From Candidatus Methanoplasma sp. (GTDB lineage: Archaea > Thermoplasmatota > Thermoplasmata > Methanomassiliicoccales > Methanomethylophilaceae), in the NCBI GenBank assembly GCA_031288985.1, contig JAITQH010000050.1, forward strand, positions 1-28,792: a stretch of 28,792 nt of DNA, given 5' to 3'. Both the position numbers and the translations under genes were made by a program. Below the pieces are notes generated by a model, which did not search any database, was not told the origin of the DNA, and worked only from the letters and a program-made list of their open reading frames with translations. Positions 13,657-20,842 of the stretch are shown piece by piece; the stretch's first letter is position 1, and the number at the start of each line of letters is the position of its first letter.

Positions 13657-15720
13657 TCATCCGCTTTCAAAGAACTTCAGAGCGTCGGCGACGGGATCCT
13701 GCGACAGCACGGCGTCAAGCTGTCTTTGATACTTCGCCGCCCTGGAATCCAGGATCACCGCCATCCCCCTGTCGGTGTCCGTCCTTATGAGGCGGCCGAC
13801 GGCCTGCCTCATCTTGCGCATTGCGGGAACCTCGTTCGTATATTTCCACCCCAGCCCGGGCCCGTACCTGGCGTCGAACATTTCGGACATCGCCTTCGAC
13901 TCCAGGGTCGGCGGAGGGAACGGAATTCCCACGATTATCGCAAAGCACAGCTCGTCCCCCGGGAAGTCCATGCCTTCCGCCACGGATCCTCCCATCACGC
14001 TGAAGAACACCCCGTCGCGGCCCGTCCTGAAAGCGTCCAAGGCGCGCATCGTCGCCTTCTGCTGCCCCGACTCCTCCCAATACAGCCTTTTGTCTATGTC
14101 CCTCTCCAGGAACGGGCGCATGTTCTTCATGACCCTGTACGAAGGGAAGAACACCAGCGTGTTCTTGTTCACGGCGTTGCACAGCTTCGCGATCTTCTTC
14201 TCGATCCGGGTGGCCATCGACGGATCGCGGGCCATCTCGTCGAATTTGGTGGTGACGTCGTCGACGTAGACCACCAGCTTGTTCTCTTTCGGGAACGGCG
14301 ACGGATACGTTCTCGCAAGCGTGTTCTTGGGAAGACCCATTATCTTGTAATACTGCTCCAGCGGCTGCAGCGTTCCGGACATGTGGACCGCCCCGCTCAG
14401 ACTGCGCATGAACTCGACGATGTCCGAAGGGTCGATGCATGAGGCGGAAAGGTACTCCCCGTCCTGGCCGGTCTTTATGCTCCTCACGTAGCTGTCGCTG
14501 TCGCCGGTTATCCACGATCTGAGCACGACCCCGAGGGCGTATATCTCGGACACGCCGTACTCCCCCCTTTCCGCGACGGCGTCCATCCGGCCTTCCCCGA
14601 CGGCGATCATGCGGTCGATCGCCGGTTTCAGATCCCCCCTGCCGATCCCGAATCTGCTCATCAGGGACGCCTCCACGGCGTCCTTGGGCAGTCTGCTCTC
14701 GGTCTTTCCGAACGATATGTTGGCAACCGCCAGCTGCCTGATCGTGGATTTCAGGTGCTTGATGAAGCTTTCTATGTCTATGTTCTCGGACAGATCCTTC
14801 TGCCTGACGGCCGAGCACTCTTCCAACGCAGAGTCGATCATCTTCAGCGTGATCGAAAAGCTTTCCTGATCCCGCGCGGCGTCAACAATGTTGTGCGCCT
14901 CATCGACGATGGTCACGATGCCCACATCCTCGCCCCCGAGGTTCACTATGAAATTGGATCTGATGTCTTCCGAGAGTATATGCACATAAGGGGCCACGAC
15001 GACGTCCATGCTCTTCATGAGGGCCTTCTTGGCCTCGTAAGGGCAGACTCCGAGGCCTTCGCAATATCTGTCGAGCTCCTCCGATCTTGGGAAATTGTTC
15101 CTGCAATGGCCTTCGATGCCGTCTATCTCCACCCTGACCTTGTCGAAGAAACGGCAGCCTCCCGCCTGTCCGCGGGAACTCTTCTGCTTGCGGTCCTCGC
15201 ACATCATGGACAGGACGCTCGGCGGCAGGGAATCGAACTCCTCGCTCCCTCTGAACAGCGGACAGGACTTGTTCCTGCCGGTTATGGCGATCCCCGACAC
15301 GTCCTTTATGAGCGATATCGCCCTCAATTCCTTCATGACCTGATCGCTCTGCGATATCGTGCGGGTGAGGTAGATGACCTTCTTCCCGGTGCGTTTCGCA
15401 TGCTCCAGGCTCCCGGCGAGGGACACGATGGTCTTTCCCGTCCCCGTCCCGGACTCAAGGACGATGTGCCGCCCTTGGTCAAGCGCTCCGCGGATGTCGG
15501 AGATGATCTCCATCTGACAGGCGCGGGGCAGATACGGCATGTAGGGGGCGTCCTTGTTCTCGGTCGTCAGCACCTTTGGCGGCGCCTGCTTGCCGGAGAA
15601 TCCCATCAGCGAGTGCTGGCTGCTCTCCGACCCCTCGTCCAGAGGTTTTCTGCATTTGCCGCATCTGTCCTGATTGGGCAGGGCCAAGGTGCCGCAGCGG
15701 GTGCAGAATCGGTTGTTCAT
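13657..15720 (-). CDS. XPD/DinG-family superfamily 2 DNA helicase with N-terminal zinc ribbon
   Basis: A 687-residue 5'-3' helicase of the Rad3/XPD type. Motif I is ESGTGTGKT (89-97), motif II VDEAH (272-276), and late motifs include MSGTL, VFFPSYRVM, GMDFPGDEL and RQAVGRLIRTDTDRG (motif VI). Between motifs I and II lie cysteines 153, 174, 189, 206, 220 and 226, in the place of the XPD 4Fe-4S domain. The N-terminal 25 residues form a zinc ribbon (C6, C9, C20, C23), an addition to the archaeal XPD core. Its role is unwinding DNA in repair or replication stress. A TATA box at 15741-15750, 26 nt upstream, makes it leaderless. It is divergent from aIF-1A. Confidence 0.88.
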   Translation of the reverse strand: MNNRFCTRCGTLALPNQDRCGKCRKPLDEGSESSQHSLMGFSGKQAPPKVLTTENKDAPYMPYLPRACQMEIISDIRGALDQGRHIVLESGTGTGKTIVSLAGSLEHAKRTGKKVIYLTRTISQSDQVMKELRAISLIKDVSGIAITGRNKSCPLFRGSEEFDSLPPSVLSMMCEDRKQKSSRGQAGGCRFFDKVRVEIDGIEGHCRNNFPRSEELDRYCEGLGVCPYEAKKALMKSMDVVVAPYVHILSEDIRSNFIVNLGGEDVGIVTIVDEAHNIVDAARDQESFSITLKMIDSALEECSAVRQKDLSENIDIESFIKHLKSTIRQLAVANISFGKTESRLPKDAVEASLMSRFGIGRGDLKPAIDRMIAVGEGRMDAVAERGEYGVSEIYALGVVLRSWITGDSDSYVRSIKTGQDGEYLSASCIDPSDIVEFMRSLSGAVHMSGTLQPLEQYYKIMGLPKNTLARTYPSPFPKENKLVVYVDDVTTKFDEMARDPSMATRIEKKIAKLCNAVNKNTLVFFPSYRVMKNMRPFLERDIDKRLYWEESGQQKATMRALDAFRTGRDGVFFSVMGGSVAEGMDFPGDELCFAIIVGIPFPPPTLESKAMSEMFDARYGPGLGWKYTNEVPAMRKMRQAVGRLIRTDTDRGMAVILDSRAAKYQRQLDAVLSQDPVADALKFFESG

Positions 15721-15740
15721 GTTTCGGAGAGAGAAGGCAG

Positions 15741-15750
15741 GGATTTAATG
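15741..15750 (-). promoter_or_regulatory. TATA box of the helicase gene
   Basis: CATTAAATCC on the - strand, centred about 26 nt before the ATG at 15720. Confidence 0.55.
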
Positions 15751-15810
15751 ATATCCGGAAGACGAAATTCTGCGGCGCGCCCGCCCCGTTCAATCCGTAG
15801 CTCGTATAAC

Positions 15811-15821
15811 CCTTAAAATAC
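15811..15821 (+). promoter_or_regulatory. TATA box of the aIF-1A/Rio1/Dim2 operon
   Basis: CCTTAAAATAC centred about 32 nt before the ATG at 15848, implying a very short leader. The 127-bp intergenic region serves both this operon and the divergent helicase. Confidence 0.5.
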
Positions 15822-15847
15822 AACAAGTACATGGCCTTAAGGATAAC

Positions 15848-16177
15848 ATGGCAGGCGAAGAAGGGTTCGAGAGTCCGGATGAAGACGTATCACGCGTGCG
15901 TCTCCCCAATATAAAGGAGGGAGAGATGTTCGGGATCGCCGATCAGCTTCTCGGAGCCTCGAAGATCAAGGTGATGTGCGAGGACGGAGTGTCCCGCGTC
16001 GGCCGCATTCCCGGCAAGATAAAGAAGAGAATGTGGATAAGAGAGGGAGACCTTCTCATAATATCCCTGTGGGACTTCCAACCCGACAAATGCGACGTAA
16101 GGTTCAGGTACACCAGGACGCAAGCGGTCAACCTCAGCAAGAAGAACAAAGTTCCCAAGAACCTCGACATATTCTGA
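15848..16177 (+). CDS. eif1a: Translation initiation factor aIF-1A
   Basis: A 109-residue OB-fold protein of normal length for archaeal IF-1A. The core reads VRLPNIKEGEMFGIADQLLG (17-36), then CEDGVSRVGRIPGKIKKRMWI and GDLLIISLWDFQPDKCDV, all typical. It binds the A site of the small subunit and helps start-codon selection. The C-terminal tail is short and basic. First gene of a block in which the Rio1 kinase follows 11 nt later. A different ATG at 15831 is out of frame. Confidence 0.95.
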   Translation: MAGEEGFESPDEDVSRVRLPNIKEGEMFGIADQLLGASKIKVMCEDGVSRVGRIPGKIKKRMWIREGDLLIISLWDFQPDKCDVRFRYTRTQAVNLSKKNKVPKNLDIF

Positions 16178-16188
16178 AAGGTACGGGC

Positions 16189-16986
16189 ATGCCATCCTAC
16201 GATGAGAAATATTCCTTCCTGGAAAGGCGTGTCGACGCGCTGAAGACCAACCGCACCGGCGACGAGAGGCAGACGGACGGAGAGGTCTTCGACAAGAAGA
16301 CGCTGATGACCATCTACGACATGATGACGTCAGGCTTCATCGACTCCATCCGATATCCGATATCGACCGGAAAGGAAGGCAACGTCTTCTACGCGTTGGA
16401 CGAGGAAGAGGAGCCGTATGCGCTGAAGATATTCCGCACGTCCACGTCCACGTTCAAAAGGGTCACCAAGTACATCGAAGGGGATCCCAGATTCAAGGGC
16501 GTGTACGGCAACCGCTGGAAGATGATCTATGCTTGGGTGAACAAAGAGTTCAGGAACCTTCAGCGCTACCTCGAAGCGGGGATACCCGTCCCGGAGCCGA
16601 TAACATTTGACAAGAACTGCCTCCTGATGGAGTACATCGGAGACGAGAACGGCCCCGCCCCGCAGCTCAAGGACGTCCATCTCGACGATCCCACGGGCAT
16701 GTACGACGAGGTCGTGTCGTTCATAATAGACGGTTGGAAGGACGCCCATCTGGTCCACGGCGACCTGAGCGAGTACAACGTCCTGATAAAGGACGGGGAG
16801 CCGATACTGATCGACTGCGGGCAGGCCATGACCAACGACTATTTCAATGCGAAGGATCTGCTTGAAAGGGACATAAAGAACGTGAATCGGTTCTTCAAGA
16901 ACCGCGGCGCCGAGACGATAGACATGGAAACGATCATGGAAGAGACGATCAACGGAAAGGACGACGAAGAGGCGGATGAGGAATGA
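16189..16986 (+). CDS. rio1: Rio1 serine protein kinase
   Basis: A 265-residue RIO-family kinase/ATPase. The nucleotide loop is STGKEGNVF (59-67), Lys80 in ALKIFR is the ATP-anchoring lysine, the catalytic loop is HGDLSEYNVL (190-199) and the metal-binding Asp is in LIDCGQA (207-213). The N-terminal helical part and FKRVTKYIEGDPRF match Rio1 rather than Rio2, which would start with a winged helix. Rio1 acts late in 40S/30S subunit maturation. I choose ATG 16189 (MPSYDEKYSF) with AAAGGT upstream; the longer frame from 15976 runs inside aIF-1A in another frame. It overlaps the KH gene by 4 nt (ATGA). The last residues are acidic. Confidence 0.93.
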   Translation: MPSYDEKYSFLERRVDALKTNRTGDERQTDGEVFDKKTLMTIYDMMTSGFIDSIRYPISTGKEGNVFYALDEEEEPYALKIFRTSTSTFKRVTKYIEGDPRFKGVYGNRWKMIYAWVNKEFRNLQRYLEAGIPVPEPITFDKNCLLMEYIGDENGPAPQLKDVHLDDPTGMYDEVVSFIIDGWKDAHLVHGDLSEYNVLIKDGEPILIDCGQAMTNDYFNAKDLLERDIKNVNRFFKNRGAETIDMETIMEETINGKDDEEADEE

Positions 16987-17528
16987 GGTCTGTCAGAATA
17001 CCGGCCGACCGCGTGGGAACGCTGATCGGGAAGGAGGGAGAGACGAAGAAGATGATCGAGAGGATCTCAGGCATACGCATATTCGTGGACGCCGAAGGCG
17101 GGGTCACATTCAACGAGGCGTCCAAAGACGCCGACCCCCTCATGGCCCTGAAGATCATGGACGTCATCAAAGCGGTCGGCAGGGGATTCAACCCGGACCG
17201 CGCCGTGAGGCTTTTCGAGGACGACGAGTACTTTGAAGCGATAGACCTGAAGGAAGTGACGGGAGATCGCAAGAACCAGCTCGGAAGGATAAGAGGCAGG
17301 CTCATAGGCACCGGCGGCAAGACGAGAGCGATCATAGAAGAGCTGACGGGCTGCTACATGAGCGTCTACGGGAACACGGTGGCGCTCATCGGAAACTCCG
17401 TAAGCCTTCCCGTGGCCAAGCATGCGGTGGAGCTCATACTCAACGGGAGCGAACACGCCACGGTCTATCATTATCTGGAGAACCAACGTCCCAGACTTAG
17501 AATAGCGGAGATGGGTTTCGACCTCTGA
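16983..17528 (+). CDS. KH-domain protein, archaeal Dim2/Pno1 homologue
   Basis: A 181-residue protein with two KH domains. KH1 contains LIGKEGETKKMIERISG (14-30, GxxG loop) and KH2 GRLIGTGGKTRAIIEELTG (about 105-123). This length and arrangement match archaeal Dim2p, which binds the 3' end of 16S rRNA and works with the Dim1/KsgA methyltransferase, aIF2 and Rio kinases. The ATGA overlap with rio1 shows tight coupling, and KsgA itself is encoded a few genes downstream. The Pus10 gene follows 9 nt later. Confidence 0.9.
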   Translation: MRSVRIPADRVGTLIGKEGETKKMIERISGIRIFVDAEGGVTFNEASKDADPLMALKIMDVIKAVGRGFNPDRAVRLFEDDEYFEAIDLKEVTGDRKNQLGRIRGRLIGTGGKTRAIIEELTGCYMSVYGNTVALIGNSVSLPVAKHAVELILNGSEHATVYHYLENQRPRLRIAEMGFDL

Positions 17529-17537
17529 GGCGGTCAT

Positions 17538-18782
17538 ATGGACGAATTTGAATCCAATATAATTGACAATATGGACGCCGCCGCAGGCTTGGCCCGCGAC
17601 GGCCTCTGCGACAGATGCCTCGGACGCATGTTCGGGAAGGTCGGGACGGGAACGACCAACGACGCACGCGGAAGGAAGATAAGGGAGATCCTCTCGGAGC
17701 GCGGCATAAGCGCCCCCGCCGCAGACCCGTGCCCGCTCTGCGAGAACGTCTTCGACCTTTTGGACAGGTTCGCGGCCGCGGCGGCGGAGATGGTGAACGA
17801 TGTAGAATCGGACAACTTCCTCGTGGGCACCAAAGTGGAGCCGGAGATCGCCGCCAAAGAGAAGGACTTCATCGAACGGTACGGTCCGAAGGACTCCGAA
17901 AGCATAAAGGCGGAACTGAACAGGGAGATCGGAAAGGCCGCGATACACAAGATAAACCGCCCTGTGGAATTCAAGAACCCGCAGGTGGTGGCGTGCGTGG
18001 ACACCCGCTTTGCGGATGTGTCCTTGGACATAGCGCCGATATTCATTGCAGGGAGATACAACAAGTTCAGCCGCGAGATACCGCAGACGATATGGCCCTG
18101 CAGAGTGTGCCATGGGAAAGGATGTCCCAGATGCGGCGGCGAAGGCAAGATGTACAAGACATCCGTCCAAGAGATCATCGGCGACATCGCGCTTGAGATG
18201 AGCGGCGGCGGGGAGCACTTCTTCCACGGCATGGGCAGAGAGGACATCGATGCCTGCATGCTCGGCGACGGCAGGCCGTTCGTGCTGGAGATAAGCAAAC
18301 CCCGGAAAAGAAGCATCGATCTGGACGAACTTGAGAAGAGAGCCAACGCGTCGGGCCTGTCGGCATACAACTCGCTGCGCTTCGTGAACAGGGAGGCGGT
18401 GCAGCTCTACAAGGGATCCGACCCTGACAAGACTTACAAAGCACGCGTGAGGGCGCAGGGTAAAGTTAATAAAGAAGGACTAAATGAGGTAGCATTATCG
18501 TTCAAGAACGTCCAAATCGACCAGAGGACTCCGCAAAGGGTTGAGCACAGACGCGCCGACCTTGTGAGAAACAGGATGATCCGATGGGTGAAAGCGGAAG
18601 TTGTAGGCGACGACGTCTTCGATTTGACCCTGAGCACGGAGTCCGGCACGTATGTGAAGGAGTTCGTATCCGGCGACGAAGGCCGTACGAACCCCAACTT
18701 CTCGGATGCCTTAGGGATCCGGTGCGTCGTAGAGACGCTTGACGTACTATCGATTGACTATCAAGAACCAATGAGGGATTAA
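17538..18782 (+). CDS. pus10: tRNA pseudouridine(54/55) synthase Pus10
   Basis: A 414-residue enzyme that forms pseudouridine 55, and in many archaea also 54, in the T-loop of tRNA. The N-terminal part has CDRC (24-27) and CPLC (65-68) metal ligands and a THUMP-like region; a second cysteine cluster CRVCHGKGCPRC is at 188-199. The catalytic domain contains MGREDIDACMLGDGRPFVL (232-250), with the catalytic Asp in the RED motif, then KPRKRSIDL and the late LSTESGTYVKEFVSGDEGRT. Length and order are normal for the archaeal enzyme. GAGGCGGTCAT precedes the start. The stop TAA is one base before the L21e start. Confidence 0.94.
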   Translation: MDEFESNIIDNMDAAAGLARDGLCDRCLGRMFGKVGTGTTNDARGRKIREILSERGISAPAADPCPLCENVFDLLDRFAAAAAEMVNDVESDNFLVGTKVEPEIAAKEKDFIERYGPKDSESIKAELNREIGKAAIHKINRPVEFKNPQVVACVDTRFADVSLDIAPIFIAGRYNKFSREIPQTIWPCRVCHGKGCPRCGGEGKMYKTSVQEIIGDIALEMSGGGEHFFHGMGREDIDACMLGDGRPFVLEISKPRKRSIDLDELEKRANASGLSAYNSLRFVNREAVQLYKGSDPDKTYKARVRAQGKVNKEGLNEVALSFKNVQIDQRTPQRVEHRRADLVRNRMIRWVKAEVVGDDVFDLTLSTESGTYVKEFVSGDEGRTNPNFSDALGIRCVVETLDVLSIDYQEPMRD

Positions 18783-18783
18783 A

Positions 18784-19080
18784 ATGGTGCAAGCATCCAG
18801 AGGAACAAGGACGAAGACCCGTAAACTGTTGCAGAAGAGACCAAGGGACCGCGGCCTTTCTCCGATAACCAAAGCGTTCCAGATCTTTGAAGAAGGCGAA
18901 AAGGTCAACATAGTCATAGACCCCGGAGTTCACAAGGGCATGCCCTTCTCCAGATTCCACGGACTCACGGGAGTCGTCGTCGGAGCCAGGGGAGAGGCGT
19001 ACGAAGTGAGCGTCAAGGACGGCAACAAGACCAAGATGGTCGTCGCACGCCCCGAACACCTCGTAAGAAACTCCGGCTGA
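18784..19080 (+). CDS. rpl21e: 50S ribosomal protein L21e
   Basis: A 98-residue basic protein of the L21e family, found in archaea and eukaryotes only. Family marks are the basic N terminus with GTRTKTRKLLQKR, the GLSPITKAFQIFEEGEKVNI stretch and HKGMPFSRFHGLTGVVVG, an SH3-like barrel. It is a component of the large subunit. It begins one base after pus10 and ends 11 nt before rpoF. The rpl21e-rpoF-DUF655-ksgA order is a well-known archaeal arrangement. Confidence 0.96.
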   Translation: MVQASRGTRTKTRKLLQKRPRDRGLSPITKAFQIFEEGEKVNIVIDPGVHKGMPFSRFHGLTGVVVGARGEAYEVSVKDGNKTKMVVARPEHLVRNSG

Positions 19081-19091
19081 AGGTGTGTCGC

Positions 19092-19409
19092 ATGACTGAA
19101 CAGTATGTTACATTGGCCGAGGTCAAAGACCTCCTTACGGCCGAGAACCTGGAAAGGGAGCTCCTCCCGACCCAGAAAGCGGCAATGGAGCATGCTGAGA
19201 AGACGGCGGCCCTCTCAACAGAAGATGCGAAGGCCCTCATGGCGGAGGTCATGGAGATCGAAGGCGTCACCGACTACGTCGCGGTCAAGATCGCAGACCT
19301 GATCCCCCAATTCCCGGAGGATGTCCGCGCCATATTCTCCAAAGAGAGAATAACTCTTGACGCCCCATTCATAACCAAGATCATTGAGGTAGTCAGTAAA
19401 TACTTGTGA
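19092..19409 (+). CDS. rpoF: DNA-directed RNA polymerase subunit F (Rpo4)
   Basis: A 105-residue homologue of eukaryal Rpb4. It pairs with Rpo7 (subunit E) to form the polymerase stalk. The sequence is helical, with YVTLAEVKDLL at the N terminus, the GVTDYVAVKIADLIPQFPEDVRAIFSKERI region (HRDC-like) typical of the family, and a short hydrophobic C terminus. I start at ATG 19092 because AAGGTGTG stands about 6-10 nt before it; a GTG at 19083 is in frame and would add three residues. Subunit E is not in the window. Confidence 0.94.
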   Translation: MTEQYVTLAEVKDLLTAENLERELLPTQKAAMEHAEKTAALSTEDAKALMAEVMEIEGVTDYVAVKIADLIPQFPEDVRAIFSKERITLDAPFITKIIEVVSKYL

Positions 19410-19427
19410 CCCTATACACGGGAAAGG

Positions 19428-19985
19428 GTGAACTCTTTGGAAGAGTACGCATACATATTGGACTATTTGGCGCAGGGTTCGGGCGGCGCCGGCAATTTTG
19501 GCAGGAAGGAGCCTGTATGCTACGCTCTCGGCGACGAGGAGTTCAAACTGTTCGAGCTGGTTCCCAAACAGGGTGCGATCGTCAACATAGGCGAAAGGGT
19601 GTACATAGGCAAGGACGCCGCCAAGAGGACGATCATAGATCACGTCAAAAGGCGCATCGGAGCTTCGGATCTGACGCACAGCGCGGTGGCCGAGCTGGAA
19701 TACTGCACGGCCGAGATAGTCCTGGCCAATCAGTCGCGTTTCATAAGGTTCTTTAACGATGCGGGCCCCATATCCATGCGCAAGCACCTTTTGGAGGAGC
19801 TGCCGGGACTTGGCAAGAAGACGATGGAGTCAATCCTCAAAGCGCGCACGGTCGAGAGTTTCAAGGACTTCACGGATCTGAGCACCAGAGCGTCCGTTAA
19901 GAACCCCGAGAAGCTGATCGCGTCCCGCGTGGTCCTCGAGATAACCGACAACACGCAGAAGCGCTACCTCTTCGTGTCGAAATGA
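19428..19985 (+). CDS. DUF655 RNA/DNA-binding protein
   Basis: A 185-residue DUF655 protein, conserved between rpoF and ksgA in many archaea. It has an N-terminal beta domain (about 30-75, OB/S1-like, with GERVYIGKD) and a C-terminal helix-hairpin-helix LPGLGKKTMESIL (125-137), so nucleic acid binding is expected. Precise function is not known; the neighbours suggest ribosome or rRNA metabolism. It starts with GTG at 19428, preceded by GGGAAAG, 18 nt after rpoF. Its end overlaps ksgA by 4 nt (ATGA). Confidence 0.88.
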   Translation: MNSLEEYAYILDYLAQGSGGAGNFGRKEPVCYALGDEEFKLFELVPKQGAIVNIGERVYIGKDAAKRTIIDHVKRRIGASDLTHSAVAELEYCTAEIVLANQSRFIRFFNDAGPISMRKHLLEELPGLGKKTMESILKARTVESFKDFTDLSTRASVKNPEKLIASRVVLEITDNTQKRYLFVSK

Positions 19986-20782
19986 GCCGAAGCGAGACCG
20001 GCAGGCTCATCGCCGAAACAGGGGTCGTCCCGAAGAAGAGCAAAGGCCAGAATTTTCTCGCCGACGGAAGGGTCGCCGACAGGCATGTGGATTTTGCAGA
20101 CATATCCGACGGAGACAGAGTTCTGGAGGTCGGCCCCGGACTGGGGGTTCTGACGGAACGGCTTCTGAACCGCCCCTGCGAGTTGACGTGCATAGAGCTG
20201 GACGACATCCTGGCGAACTTCATTGGGGAGAAGTACGGCGACAGGCTGACGCTGATAAGAGGCGATGCCGTCAAAGTTCCCTTTCCCCCCTTCGACAGAT
20301 TCGTCAGCAACCTGCCGTACAGCGTGTCCACGCCGATAATATTCAAACTTCTGGAATACGATTTCAAAAAGGCGGTCGTGATGGTCCAGAGGGAGTTCGC
20401 CGACCGCATGATCGCAGACGTCGGCAGCCCTGACTATTCGCGCCTCACGGTGAATCTCTACTACAGGGCGGACTGCAGGATGTTGGAAAAGGTTCCGAGA
20501 TCCAGGTTCAAACCCGCCCCCAAGGTGGATTCCGCCATCGTCGAGATAACGCCCCGCCCCGCCCCCTTCGCGGTCAGGGACGAGAAGACGTTCTTCCGCG
20601 TCACCGAGATCACGTTCAATCACCGCCGCAAGAAGATAGGGACGTCGCTGAAGGCCGCAGGGCTGTATGGGGACGGCGTACCTTACGCGGATGAAAGGGT
20701 GGAGAATCTTCGGCCTGCGGAGATAGCGGAGATCGCCGACGCGGTGTTCGGCAATTCAAATCCAAACAATATCAAATCGTGA
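19982..20782 (+). CDS. rsmA: 16S rRNA N6,N6-dimethyladenosine transferase KsgA/Dim1
   Basis: A 266-residue SAM-dependent methyltransferase that dimethylates two adjacent adenines in the terminal helix of 16S rRNA. Visible: KKSKGQNFL (18-26), motif I VLEVGPGLGVLT (47-58), IELDD (71-75), and the catalytic NLPYSVS (110-116) that stacks the adenine, then a helical C-terminal domain. Length is normal. It overlaps the DUF655 gene by 4 nt and ends the translation block; its stop TGA lies inside the first of the repeats at 20773-20814. Functional partners Dim2 and Rio1 are encoded upstream in the same direction. Confidence 0.95.
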   Translation: MSRSETGRLIAETGVVPKKSKGQNFLADGRVADRHVDFADISDGDRVLEVGPGLGVLTERLLNRPCELTCIELDDILANFIGEKYGDRLTLIRGDAVKVPFPPFDRFVSNLPYSVSTPIIFKLLEYDFKKAVVMVQREFADRMIADVGSPDYSRLTVNLYYRADCRMLEKVPRSRFKPAPKVDSAIVEITPRPAPFAVRDEKTFFRVTEITFNHRRKKIGTSLKAAGLYGDGVPYADERVENLRPAEIAEIADAVFGNSNPNNIKS

Positions 20783-20814
20783 TTTGTCAAAGCACGATTT
20801 GTCAAAGCATGATT
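20773..20814. repeat. Three 15-bp operator-like repeats before the DUF234 ATPase
   Basis: The first unit CAAATC-GT-GATTTG (20773-20786) is a perfect 6-bp palindrome with a 2-nt centre. The second, CAAAGC-AC-GATTTG (20788-20801), differs by one arm base. The third, CAAAGC-AT-GATTAT (20803-20816), runs straight into the TATA box. The units are spaced exactly 15 bp and share the linker T. They look like a row of binding sites for a dimeric regulator. Confidence 0.6.
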
Positions 20815-20820
20815 ATATTA
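20811..20820 (+). promoter_or_regulatory. TATA box of the DUF234 ATPase gene
   Basis: GATTATATTA, centred about 27 nt before the ATG at 20843, joined to the third repeat unit. A regulator on the repeats would compete with TBP/TFB. Confidence 0.6.
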
Positions 20821-20842
20821 ACGGTTATGACAATCATCGTTC

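Noticed and set aside
13210..14442. 410-residue frame on the + strand
   Set aside because: It runs antisense across the ends of the SBF transporter and the helicase, both well supported, and its translation is a His/Arg-rich shadow.
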